Source: CAVSUZ01 sp963795415 (lineage in GTDB: Bacteria > Pseudomonadota > Alphaproteobacteria > Acetobacterales > Acetobacteraceae). Taken from it: a stretch of DNA of 64,000 nt. Position 1 is the first letter of the stretch. Each line of letters starts with the position of its first letter. The notes beneath the pieces were generated by a model, which saw only the letters and a list, made by a program, of their open reading frames with translations, made no database searches and was not told the origin of the DNA. The translations under genes and the position numbers were made by a program. Where the stretch lies: positions 1,550,001 to 1,614,000 of the forward strand of contig CAWCHQ010000001.1 in NCBI GenBank assembly GCA_963795415.1, read 5' to 3'. This document shows positions 17,613-30,559 of this stretch, piece by piece.

Positions 17613-17750
17613 GTGGTACACCCATAATCCTCCAACCCCGCGCGCGATATGCCCGGATTCCTTCGGATTCCGGGTATATCCTACGGAAGGCCATGAGCCT
17701 GTGCCGGGCACCCCATTTTGTGCCGGTGATCTGAGGGGAGAGCAGGAACG

Positions 17751-18008
17751 ATGCCGGAGGTAGAAATCTACACCCAGCCGTGGTGTCCGTATTGCGCGCG
17801 GGCGCTGCGGCTGCTGACCGAGAAGGGCGTCGCGTTCCGCGAGATCGATGCGCCGAATGGCACTCCCGAGCGGGAGGAGGCTCGGCGGCGTTCCGGCGGT
17901 CGGACCACCGTTCCCCAGATATTCATCGACGGCGAGCCGATCGGGGGCTCGGACGAGCTGGCGGAACTGGAGCGCGCTGGGAAGCTGGATGCAATGTTGC
18001 GGGAATGA
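17751..18008 (+). CDS. grxC: glutaredoxin 3
   Basis: An 85-residue dithiol glutaredoxin that reduces disulfides with glutathione in the cytoplasm. The active site CPYC occurs at residues 11-14 (QPWCPYCARALRLL), the cis-proline motif is TVPQIFIDGEPIGG, and the GG-x-D element (GGSDELAEL) that binds glutathione follows. Length equals the family standard. A GAGGGGAGAGCAGGAACG stretch upstream provides the ribosome site. It sits in the comF-grxC-DUF1178 order. Confidence 0.95.
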   Translation: MPEVEIYTQPWCPYCARALRLLTEKGVAFREIDAPNGTPEREEARRRSGGRTTVPQIFIDGEPIGGSDELAELERAGKLDAMLRE

Positions 18009-18123
18009 GCGGTGGTCCGGCGAGAGCGGTTTTGCTAATTCGCTTGGTAGTTCATTGCCGGGAGTGCCAAATCACGCCATGTGACTATCGGATTTTACGT
18101 ATCGTAGAACGGCAGATCGCACG

Positions 18124-18612
18124 ATGATCCATTACCAGGTGCGGTGCAGCCAGGGCCATGAATTCGATGGGTGGTTCAGGGATAGCGCCGCGTTCGATAA
18201 GCAGATTTCTCTCGGGCTTCTGGAGTGCCCGAACTGCGGGGACAAGGACGTTGCACGCGCCCTGATGGCCCCCGCGGTGGTGAGCCGCGCCCGGTCCGCG
18301 CCGGACCTGCCCCGCGTTCCCGTACCCATAGCCGCTGCGGCGCCGCAGCCAACGCCGCCTGCTCCGGTTGGCAATGTGGCCGGACCAATCCCGGATCACC
18401 TGCGCGCCATGCTGCAACGCATGCGCTCTGAGGTTGAGAAGAACTGCGACTATGTGGGGGGGCAGTTCGCAGACGAAGCGCGGAAGATTCACCGCGGCGA
18501 GAGCGAGAAACGGGGCATATATGGGGAGACTTCCACCGAGGAGGCGGAATCGCTCGCCGATGAGGGCATCAGTTTCTCCCGCATCCCGTGGATTCCGCGC
18601 GCGGAGAGCTGA
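18124..18612 (+). CDS. DUF1178 family protein
   Basis: A 162-residue protein of the DUF1178 family, found in Alpha- and Betaproteobacteria. The start MIHYQVRCSQGHEFDGWF, with a CxxGHxFxxWF pattern and a second pair in LECPNCGDKDVARALM, makes a zinc-ribbon-like module; a proline/alanine-rich linker leads to a C-terminal helical part (AMLQRMRSEVEKNCDYVGG, then EEAESLADEGISF). No biochemical function is established for the family. It lies about 115 bases after grxC in the same direction. Confidence 0.9.
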   Translation: MIHYQVRCSQGHEFDGWFRDSAAFDKQISLGLLECPNCGDKDVARALMAPAVVSRARSAPDLPRVPVPIAAAAPQPTPPAPVGNVAGPIPDHLRAMLQRMRSEVEKNCDYVGGQFADEARKIHRGESEKRGIYGETSTEEAESLADEGISFSRIPWIPRAES

Positions 18613-18866
18613 GGCTTTGCTTCGCTGATTTTGACGGTGGCACCAAGTCTTTCCGGGAACTGCTGATGCCCAAATCTGACTTTCGCATCAGACTTTCGCA
18701 ACAGCTGGCCCAACTTCGCGGATTCGCCCCGCCCAAGCTACGTGATTGATATTGCTAAGCCGAGGCTCGGGAGGTCGGCACTACAGAGGTGGGTGGAGCA
18801 ATCTCTCCGGCAGGGATTTTTGGCGGCGGTTGGGCCGGCAAGTCGAGCCGGACGTCCTAGGCGTGA

Positions 18867-19535
18867 TCACAAAGCAGCGGTGACAAACACTTCCTCGCCC
18901 ATTTCGCGCCCCAACCCCACTGCTTGTAGCCGCCGAACGACGACGAGGCCTCGAAGACGTTGTGGCAGTTCATCCACGCGGTGCCGGAGCGGATGCGGCT
19001 GGCGAGATTATGCGCAGTACCGCCGTCGCGCGTCCACACGCTTGCGGCGGGCCATGGATCGTATCGTTCGCCTGCTTCGCGATCTGGTCCAGATCGTCGT
19101 CGCCGAATGGCGTTGCGCATACCACCGGGCCAAAAATCTCCTCGCGCACCACCTTCATGTCCGGCACGGTAGGCTGGACGAAGTACCCCAGATTGCCGAC
19201 GCGGTTGCCGCCTACCGCGAGCTTGGCGCCGTACCTGCGGCCGTCTTCGATATAGCTGGTGACATGGGCGAACTGTTCATCTGAAACCAGAGGTCCCATC
19301 TCGGTCGCGGGGTCCAAACCAGGTCCAAGCTTGATTTTGCCGATGATATCCGCTACCCCGCCAATCACCCGGTCATGGACCGATTATGCGCGTAGAGCCG
19401 GGATCCGGCGCAACAGCACTGTCCGTGGTTGAAAAAGATAGCGTTCGCCGCGCCGGCAATCGCCAGGTCGAGATCGGGGTCAGGAAGAATGATCGCCGGC
19501 GATTTGCCGCCCAATTCCAGTGCCGAGCGGAGCTT
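18867..19535 (-). pseudogene. aldehyde dehydrogenase, 3' remnant with several frameshifts
   Basis: Read on the minus strand in three alternating frames: SALELGGKSPAIILPDPDLD, the catalytic-loop FFNHGQCCCAGSRLY (nucleophile Cys within QCCCAGSR), IGKIKLGPGLDPATEMGPLV, EEIFGPVVC, SVWTRD and the C-terminal FGGYKQWGWG. These are family signatures of NAD(P)-dependent aldehyde dehydrogenases. At least three one-base deletions split the frame (after the SRLY, the GL/AASVW and the GWG-REMG motifs). The first half of the gene is absent: homology ends exactly where the IS1380-type element begins at about 19536, so the insertion or a later rearrangement removed it. Confidence 0.85.
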
Positions 19536-19644
19536 CGCATTTCTCACAAAAGGTCTGTACATCGGCGGTCCGAATCGGCAAAAGTGCTTCTGCGACAAAG
19601 CGTTTTGCGCTGGCCGGAGGAGCCCGCCGACGCCGACAGAGTGT

Positions 19645-21063
19645 AGCCCAGAGCTGTTCGAGTTTGCACGTGTTGACGGCCGTGCGGTGGTGGCATCGTT
19701 TGACGGCGGACGGATTACCTCTGACGCCGGGGCGCCGCTGCTCGGCGCGGCCAACCGGGTGATGGGACTGACGCGCAAGCTGGCGGCCTGTTTTAGCGAT
19801 ATGCCCAACCCGTCATTTATTGAACATGACGTGGAAACCCTGGTGATGCAGCGGATGTGGTGATTGCCCTTGGCTACGAAGACCTCAATGACCACGATGA
19901 GCTGCGGCATGACCCGGTGCTGGCTACGCTTGCCGCCAAGCTCTCCGCTCGGCGCCGAGATTGCGCGCCACTGGCGGGCAAAAGCACGCTGAACCGGCTG
20001 GAACTCAGCCGCGCCGAACCGACGCGCTATGCCCGGCTGGCAGCCGAGACCGTGGCGATTGAGAAGCTGTTCGTCGAGATCTTCCTGGATGCGCACAAAT
20101 CGGCTCCGGAGCAGATCACGCTCGATCTGGACGCCACCGACGATCCGCTGCGACGATCCGCTGCACGGACATCAGGAAGGCCGATTCTTCCACGGTCATT
20201 ATGACTGCTAGTGCTATCTGCCGCTCTATGTGTTCTGTGGCCGGCATCTGCTGGCGGCCAAACTGCGGCAGTCCAATGCTGATGCCAGTGCTGATGCCAG
20301 TGCTGATGCCAGTGCCGGTGCGGTCGAGGAAGTGGCTCGCATCGTCGGCCAGATCCGCGCCCGCTGGCCGCGCGTGCGCATCCTGCTGCGGGCCGATAGC
20401 GGCTTTGCCCGCGAGGCATTGATGGTGTGGTGCGAGACCAACGGCGTTGATTACCTGTTGGGGCTGGCGCGCAATGCCCGGCTGACCGCCGAGATCGAAG
20501 CCGAGATGGGCGAGGCGCGTGCCGAGGCGGAGAAGACCGGCAAGCCGGTGCGTCGGTTTCGCGATTTCATCTGGAGCACGCGGGAGAGTTGGAGCCGAGC
20601 GCGGCGTGTCATCGGCAAAGCCGAATGGACCGGCGGGGAGGCCAATCCGCGGTTTGTCGTGACCTCACTTGGCGCGGCCGAAGCCGAGGCGCGACATCTC
20701 TACGAACGGATTTATTGTGCGCGTGGCGAAATGGAGAACCGCATCAAGGAGTGCGAGCTCGATCTGTTTGCCGACCGTACTTCAGCTGCCACCATGCGGG
20801 CCAACCAACTGCGGCTGTGGTTCGCCTCCGCCGCCTATGTTTTGTTGTGCGGATTGCGCCGCATCGCTCTGGCACACACAAGATATGCCAATGCCACGTG
20901 CGGCTCGATCCGGCTCAGGCTGCTGAAGATCGGTGCGTTGGTGCGGATCAGCGTGCGCCGGGTCATGGTCGCTATGGCTTCCGGCACTCCGGCGCAGGAG
21001 GAATTCGCCCGGGCTTACGAAACGCTTTGTGATGCTGCCACGGCGGAAGCGGCGATGGCCTGA
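19645..21063 (+). pseudogene. IS1380-family transposase, inactivated
   Basis: DDE transposase of the IS1380 family, recognised by ELFEFARVDGRAVVASFDGG, ALGYEDLNDHDELRHDPV, AGKSTLNRLELSR, LDLDATDDPL, LRADSGFAREALM, FGLARNARL-like LLGLARNARLTAEIEAE and the C-terminal FASAAYVLLCGLRRIALAHT. Lesions: a frameshift near 19857, a 13-bp tandem duplication (20138-20163) that shifts the frame, a TAG at 20209-20211 inside the expected CYCYLPLY motif, and expansion of a 12-bp unit at 20278-20313 (in frame). The ATG start also appears lost. It cannot make active transposase. Confidence 0.88.
20278..20313 (+). repeat. 12-bp unit repeated three times inside the transposase remnant
   Basis: GCTGATGCCAGT occurs three times in succession, adding an Asp-Ala-Ser periodicity where intact relatives have a short Asp-Ala-Ala stretch. 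It looks like slippage in a gene no longer under selection. Confidence 0.85.
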
Positions 21064-21244
21064 AGCCTCACGAACCAGACACCGCAAGCCGAGATCCAGC
21101 GCTAGCGCCTACTCCCGTCAGAAACGGCAGCGATCCCGTGCACCCGCGGCCAACCGCACCACCAACGCCGGTGCGAAATCGATCCTAATATCCGTTTCAG
21201 CAACCGCCGTTATCTTCTTGGCCGCCTGGCCGGTGAGAAACGCG

Positions 21245-21641
21245 GGCTAATACGGCCGTGTGGCCTCGCCTCTGTCAGGTGGCCCCGAATCTAACACGAG
21301 GGTTCGAGACTACATAGTTGCAACAGCAAGCTTTACTGTCCAGCTCTTTGACGTGAGCTCGGTCCGGGAATTCTTTCGTCATTTAGGTGGTGCCTTGTTA
21401 TCAAGGCCACCAATTGGTGTGACAATGTATGCCGCCTCACTTATTACGCTAACGTTGCTTTCTCGATGTTCCGGCGTGCTATAGTCGGTTGGTATTTGGG
21501 TTCCTTCGTTATGGTTAGCGGAAAATCGATAATCGGAAAGGCGTGCCCGCCGATGGGACGGACACATCGCGGACACAATAGTGCCGCTCTTTGAACCCCG
21601 CGCCAAATCTGCTTCTATGCTGCTGAAACAGTCAGGTAAAT
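21245..21641. other. non-coding stretch between IS remnant and rrn operon end
   Basis: About 400 bases without a convincing gene. It is less GC-rich than the surroundings (for example the stretch from 21300 to 21530). It should contain the terminator of the rrn transcript coming from the right, but I see no clear hairpin followed by a T tract on the minus strand. Confidence 0.5.
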
Positions 21642-21718
<77 letters not shown>

Positions 21719-21764
21719 TTGGGAGCCGCGCGGCTGGCGCGGCGGGACGGATCGGCTGGAAGAT

Positions 21765-21877
21765 CTGGCGGCGGCCTACTCTCCCGTGACTTGAGCCACA
21801 GTACCATGGGCGCTGGGGGTTTTCACGGCCGAGTTCGGGATGGGATCGGGTGCGGGCCCCCCGCCATAGCCACCAGA
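21765..21877 (-). rRNA. rrf: 5S ribosomal RNA
   Basis: About 113 bases, minus strand, between the 23S gene and tRNA-fMet. Recognised by CCCGATCCCATCCCGAACTC and the 3' segment GGGAGAGTAGG, with complementary ends (TCTGGTGGC with GCCGCCAGA). Ends are set by that terminal stem and may be off by a few bases. Confidence 0.93.
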
Positions 21878-22081
21878 TCGTCCAGTCGATCCGTCGGTGA
21901 TCAGTGGCCAGTTCCCCAGGTAGGGCCTGGGGACGCAAGCGCCAATGATCAGCATACAGGTTCCGGTGCAATGATGTTGCGTGCTGCTGAGGATGATTTC
22001 CATGCATGGGGATCAATCGCCACTGATCCAGTATCCCCAGGCCTGACCCGGGGAACCGATCACTGACCACCGATCACTGTT

Positions 22082-24865
<2,784 letters not shown>

Positions 24866-25310
24866 GCCCTCGGAATTTGATCCGAGGGTCCCCATGCACG
24901 GAAACCATCCTCAGCGATCAGTCGTCACCCCCCGGCCGTCACCCCACGGCGCAAGCCCGGGAACAGCGACCAGCGATCAGTAAGAACGATCGATCAGTAA
25001 GAACGATTCCGCTCACAGTTCTCTCACGCACAAAACAAGTTTCGCCCCTGAACACCTCCCCGCCGCAAGCAGGCGACCCTCGGGTCAAGCCCAAGGATAA
25101 GCCCGCCGGTCAGACAATTGCGACAGGAGCGCCCAGAGACGCACCAGAACCTGATTCACCCTGACAAAGACCACAAAACACGCCCCAGCCGTCACCCGGC
25201 CGGACGCCAACAAATCCCCCGCCCCGCTCGCGCACGGCCAGAGACCCGTATCATGCTGTTCCACTGCGATACCACCCCGGGACACCACTCCGCCCGGGAC
25301 ACCATTCCGG
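24866..25310. other. tRNA-Ala to 23S spacer with short direct repeats
   Basis: A 445-base transcribed spacer with no further tRNA. It holds a repeated word, GATCAGTAAGAACGAT, twice near 24976-25006, plus palindromic pieces such as CCGGGACACC repeats near 25278-25305. RNase III processing stems for 23S should form here; I did not fold them. Confidence 0.6.
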
Positions 25311-25383
25311 TGGAGACGATCGGATTCGAACCGACGACCCCCTGCTTGCAAAGCAGGTGCTCTCCCAGCTGAGCTACGTCCCC
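25311..25383 (-). tRNA. tRNA-Ala (TGC)
   Basis: 73 bases: acceptor GGGGACG pairs with CGTCTCC, D-arm GCTCAGCTGGGAGAGC, anticodon loop TTTGCAA (anticodon TGC), T-arm GTTCGAATC. No encoded CCA in perfect register (CACCGG follows). Second tRNA of the 16S-23S spacer. Confidence 0.96.
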
Positions 25384-25440
25384 GCGCCAGTCGTCAGCCT
25401 CCGGTTTTCAGCCTTCAGAACGCAAGCTTCCAACCGCCTT

Positions 25441-25494
25441 CTGTCAACCGACGACCGACTGTCAACCGACGACCGACTGTCAACCGACGACCGA
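25441..25494 (+). repeat. 18-bp perfect tandem repeat (three units) in the rrn spacer
   Basis: CTGTCAACCGACGACCGA is present three times without mismatch between tRNA-Ala and tRNA-Ile. It is part of transcribed spacer, and the unit count is likely to vary between strains or rrn copies. Confidence 0.92.
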
Positions 25495-25511
25495 CAACTG
25501 ATGACCGGTCA

Positions 25512-25585
<74 letters not shown>

Positions 25586-25774
25586 CTGAAACAGCCGTCA
25601 GCTGCCAGACAACCGATGACTGCTTATCGCAGAAGAAGGGATACGTGGGCGGCGCCAGGCCAGGTCACGGCAGGCTCCAGGACAAAGCCCAGGGCATCCA
25701 CCCTGGGTTCGATCGGCGCATCCCAAATCGCCATCCTCGGGCTTGACCCGAGGATGCACTCAGGACGCATCCTT

Positions 25775-27297
<1,523 letters not shown>

Positions 27298-27518
27298 TCT
27301 CGCCGATCCCTGCACAGATCCCTAGAGATCCCCGCAGATCAGCCAAATGAACAGACCCGAAACTCACCATGTCCGCCGCAACGTAGTCACGGCAAACATC
27401 CAAAGCGTCACATAACGCATTCATCGAATACGCCAGACTAACGCCCCAGATAAACACAGCAAGCCCAGGTCAATCCCGGAAAACTCACCACGCCTAACCA
27501 GCCTAAACGCCGCCCGCG

Positions 27519-27547
27519 TATCCCTTCAGAACAGATTTACTTGTCAA
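27519..27547 (-). promoter_or_regulatory. candidate rrn operon promoter
   Basis: Minus strand: consensus -35 TTGACA (27547-27542), 17-base spacer, -10-like GGGATA (27524-27519), then a GC-rich discriminator CGCGGGCGGCG, a trait of stringently controlled rRNA promoters. It would give a leader of about 215 bases before 16S. The remaining 190 bases up to the epimerase gene show no other gene. Confidence 0.6.
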
Positions 27548-27734
27548 AGAACGCAGGCAGCAACCGGGCACCCGCTACGCGGGACTACATCCCCCACTTG
27601 CCACGCTGAGCACCGCCTAGTGCAGACCGACAAAGCTACTCAATCCGTCAGGCGGTTTCAAGCCCCCCGCCGGAGCGGTGAGGGCGGCTCTCTATCCCTG
27701 CCCGCCGGCCACGTCAATACCATTTCTGCTCCGC

Positions 27735-28710
27735 TCACCCCGAGTGGTGGAACTCTCGAAACCACGCAGCAAAACGGGCAATCCCCTCCGAGAGACAAAC
27801 ACTCGGCGAAAACCCTGCCAGATCGGCAATAGCGTCGACCTCGGCGAACGTCTCCGCGACATCGGCAGCCGGGCGGGCAGCCTCCCGAACAATGGCCGTT
27901 CTCCCCAATCCTTGCTCAAGCAGTTCCACCAGCGTCCTCACACTCTCGCTTCTGTGATTGCCGAGGTTGAGAAGTCGGCAAGGGGGAGATCCGGTGGGCG
28001 GGCGATCGAGGACTCCAGCGATCCCCGCGATGATGTCGTCGATATAGGTGAAATCCCGCTTGAGCCGGCCGCCGTCATAGACGCTGATCGGCTCTCCAGC
28101 CGCAATTGCCCGGGCAAAACTGTAATACGCCATATCCGGTCGGCCCCACGGGCCATAGACCGTGAAAAACCGGAGCCCGGTCTGGGGAATGCCAAACAGA
28201 TGCGCATAAGCGTAGCTCATGAGCTCATCCGACCGCTTCGTAGCGGCGTACACCGAGAGCGGCGTATCCACGCGGTCAGAACTCGGAAAACGGCAATCGG
28301 CTGTTGCCGCCGTACACCGAGGAAGAGCTGGCATAGACAAAATGCGTCAGCCGCGGCAGCAGCCGGGCCGCTTCCAGCATGACCAGATGCCCCATCACGT
28401 TCGACTGCACGTAGGCGTACGGATCCACCAGTGAATGGCGCACCCCGGCCTGCGCCGCCAAATGAACCACCAGTGCGGCATCCTTGTTCTGTTCACACAG
28501 CTGGTGGACAGAGCCTCTGTCAGAGACATCCATCCGGTGGAACGCGAAACCAGGCTTGTCCCGTAGAAGCCCGAGCCTCGCCGTCTTCAGGCCTGGATCA
28601 TAGTAATCATTGAGATTATCGATCCCGATGACCGCGTCACCGCGCCGGAGCAAGGCTGTGGCAAGGTGGAATCCGATAAAGCCGGCGGCCCCAGTGACGA
28701 TAATCTTCAT
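27735..28710 (-). pseudogene. NAD-dependent sugar-nucleotide epimerase (UDP-glucuronate epimerase type), frameshifted
   Basis: An extended short-chain dehydrogenase, about 324 residues once repaired. It opens MKIIVTGAAGFIGFHLATAL with the GxxGxxG NAD motif, then DNLNDYYDPGLKTAR (typical of UDP-glucuronate 4-epimerases), VHLAAQAGVRHSL, the FVYASSSSVYGGN serine, and in a second frame the catalytic YAATKRSDELM and RFFTVYGPWGRPDMAY. One extra base in GAACTC (28279-28284) splits it into two frames; removing it restores SESDRVDTP and a GANTC site. It supplies galacturonate-type sugars for surface polysaccharide. Whether the break is real or a sequencing error is open. Confidence 0.88.
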
Positions 28711-28724
28711 GCCGCCTCATCATA

Positions 28725-28955
28725 TCACTGGCGGAAAGGCTCGCAAAGCGCCGGGCAAGCCGGCAGCACTGGCCGTGTTCCGTCCTGCGGCGCCACCGGG
28801 AAATCAAAGAGAAAACCATGGAACTGCGGACAGCCCTCCTCGGCCATACCCAGGCAGAACGCGCAATGCCGGTCCGGCTCTCGCCCAGGATCGAGTGGAT
28901 CCGGGTCTTTGAAAATGGTTGCACGAGCGCCGATCCCTTGGTGTGGAGGGCGCAC
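28725..28955 (-). CDS. possible small cysteine-containing hypothetical protein
   Basis: A 76-codon ORF starting MRPPHQGIGARATIFKDPDP and including the pair HCAFCLGMAEEGC, ending PALCEPFRQ. It ends 15 bases before the epimerase start on the same strand, so it could be the first gene of that unit. I do not recognise a family; five cysteines might bind metal. The surrounding 28711-29183 stretch has no better gene. It may equally be a chance ORF. Confidence 0.3.
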   Translation of the reverse strand: MRPPHQGIGARATIFKDPDPLDPGREPDRHCAFCLGMAEEGCPQFHGFLFDFPVAPQDGTRPVLPACPALCEPFRQ

Positions 28956-29183
28956 GACGTCAATGCTCCGATAATAAGGCGTTTCAAACGCGTTTTCTGC
29001 CGCCGATCATTGAAGATCAAACCACTGGCATGAAGGGCGTCTGATGGTCTGCGCGCGAATCTCTACAACGGCCCCGGATAGCCCATTACGAAAGCCGAGC
29101 CGCTACGCAATGCGGGACCCCGGTCGCATGCTCGCAAACTGTGGTACGTTGGATACGGTTCGGAGTAAAAATCCAATGTGGCT

Positions 29184-29825
29184 TCAGGCTGCGTCCCGCT
29201 GCCGGTCGGGTGCAGTCTCCGCAAACGCCGGCAGCTTAAGTGCCTCCGCTTCCGCGCGAAGCAGGCTCGGGTACGCCTCAACCGGGCAGTTCATCCGCCT
29301 TGCGTTTGCCATTTGCGGCACGAGACAGACATCCGCCAGGGTTGGAGCGTTGCCAAAGCAGAACGGCCCGGACACGCCCGCCAGCATGGCCTCCAATGCC
29401 GTCAGGCCCTCGCCAATCCAATGCGCATACCAGCGGTCGCGAACGGCATCCTCCTGCCCCATGTCACGCTTGAGGTATCGCAGGACCCGCAAATTGTTCA
29501 GCGGATGGATTTCACAAGCAATTGTCAAAGCAAACCCGCGAACACGGGCTCGCTCGAACGGGTCCTGTGGTAGCAGCGGCGGCAAAGGATGCGTCTCCTC
29601 CAGCCACTCAATGATTGAAACAGACTGTGTCAGATTGCGCCCCGGCTCAACTTCCAGGGTCGGAACCAGTCCGGCCGGATTCCGCGCGCGATATTCCGGC
29701 CGAAGCTGCTCACCGCCATCTCTTAGCAAATGCACAAAGACAGGTTCAGCCGTGACCTTTTTCAGGGCCAGGGCGATCCGCACTCTCCACGCCGCGGATG
29801 ACCGGAAATAGGTATAGAGCCGCAT
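29184..29825 (-). CDS. maiA: maleylacetoacetate isomerase / zeta-class glutathione S-transferase
   Basis: A 213-residue cytoplasmic GST, which isomerises maleylacetoacetate to fumarylacetoacetate in tyrosine breakdown (gentisate routes use a similar enzyme). The start MRLYTYFRSSAAWRVRIALA contains the zeta signature SSAAWRVR with catalytic serines; AAAGGAGAAAGCCG precedes the ATG. Also seen: NPAGLVPTLEV, the glutathione-binding LTQSVSIIEWLEETHP, and zeta-type CEIHPLNNLRVLRYL. The family length is about 210-215. It is divergent from marR, with 183 bases between the starts. Confidence 0.9.
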   Translation of the reverse strand: MRLYTYFRSSAAWRVRIALALKKVTAEPVFVHLLRDGGEQLRPEYRARNPAGLVPTLEVEPGRNLTQSVSIIEWLEETHPLPPLLPQDPFERARVRGFALTIACEIHPLNNLRVLRYLKRDMGQEDAVRDRWYAHWIGEGLTALEAMLAGVSGPFCFGNAPTLADVCLVPQMANARRMNCPVEAYPSLLRAEAEALKLPAFAETAPDRQRDAA

Positions 29826-30008
29826 CGGCTTTCTCCTTTGCCCAGCCCATCTTCCGAATGGGGGCAGCCGAAGCAAGTTTCTGTCAAGAAGTGTGCAAGA
29901 GGGAGGTTTCGTCTTGGCGAAAAACGGTTATAGACGTGCCCGCTTCGGTTGCGCCTGGTCCCGAGTTGGGGCTGGGGCATTTTGATCCGGGGGGAGATTG
30001 ATTCTTCG

Positions 30009-30524
30009 ATGAGCACGAAACCTGTCAGCCGCGACACCTCCGAGGAAGAGGTGGACGATGGCTTTAGACTGGAAGACTACATGCCCTACCGCCTGGCGGT
30101 TGCCGCCTCGAGCGTTTCGCGCCTGCTGGCACGCCGCCTGTCGGAAGCCTACGGCATCTCCATAGCGGAATGGCGGGTCCTGGCCATGGTCGGTCGCTTC
30201 GGCGTGATGTCGCCCAGTGTCGTCGGCGAACGCACCGCCATGGACAAGGTAAAAGTCAGCCGGGCCGCCGCCAGCCTGGTTGCGCGGGGCATGATAAAGC
30301 AAAGCCAGGATCCGGCAGACGGCCGGGGACGCTTGCTTCGCCTGACACGCAAAGGTGTCAGCGTGCACAAAGGCGCGCTGCCGCTGATCCGCGGCCTGGA
30401 GGAAGAACTCGCGAGCGGGCTCAGCCGGTCCGAATGGTCCTCTCTGAATAAGGCTCTCGCGCGGATTGGCGCGCATGTCCAATCCCTCGACGAGCCACTG
30501 CAGGATGAGGAAGAGGCGGCCTGA
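30009..30524 (+). CDS. MarR family transcriptional regulator
   Basis: A 171-residue winged-helix regulator. I chose the start MSTKPVSRDTSEEEVDDGF; an upstream in-frame ATG at 29949 would add 20 unlikely residues. The MarR core is visible: LLARRLSEAYGISIAEWRVL (helices 1-2), VVGERTAMDKVKVSRAAASL (recognition helix), and the wing QSQDPADGRGRLLRLTRKG with the conserved DxRxR-like element. It heads a cluster with an ABC exporter and emrAB-type genes, 35 bases before the exporter, and likely represses them in response to a toxic ligand, as MarR-family proteins near efflux pumps commonly do; the target is inferred. Confidence 0.9.
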   Translation: MSTKPVSRDTSEEEVDDGFRLEDYMPYRLAVAASSVSRLLARRLSEAYGISIAEWRVLAMVGRFGVMSPSVVGERTAMDKVKVSRAAASLVARGMIKQSQDPADGRGRLLRLTRKGVSVHKGALPLIRGLEEELASGLSRSEWSSLNKALARIGAHVQSLDEPLQDEEEAA

Positions 30525-30559
30525 AACTCGCCTGTCCGAACCAGGCGAGAACAGGTCGT

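Larger units (their letters stand above)
19536..21244 (+). mobile_element. decayed IS1380-family insertion sequence
   Basis: About 1.7 kb, bounded by a 12-bp inverted repeat with one mismatch: CGCATTTCTCAC at 19536-19547 and GTGAGAAACGCG at 21233-21244. It encloses a broken IS1380-type transposase gene. On its left is the aldehyde dehydrogenase remnant; on the right no dehydrogenase sequence resumes, so the element no longer marks a simple insertion. I could not confirm a target-site duplication. Confidence 0.75.

Noticed and set aside
17650..17675. Imperfect CCCGGA/TCCGGG hairpin after comF as terminator.
   Set aside because: Stem is interrupted and no T tract follows; too weak to call.
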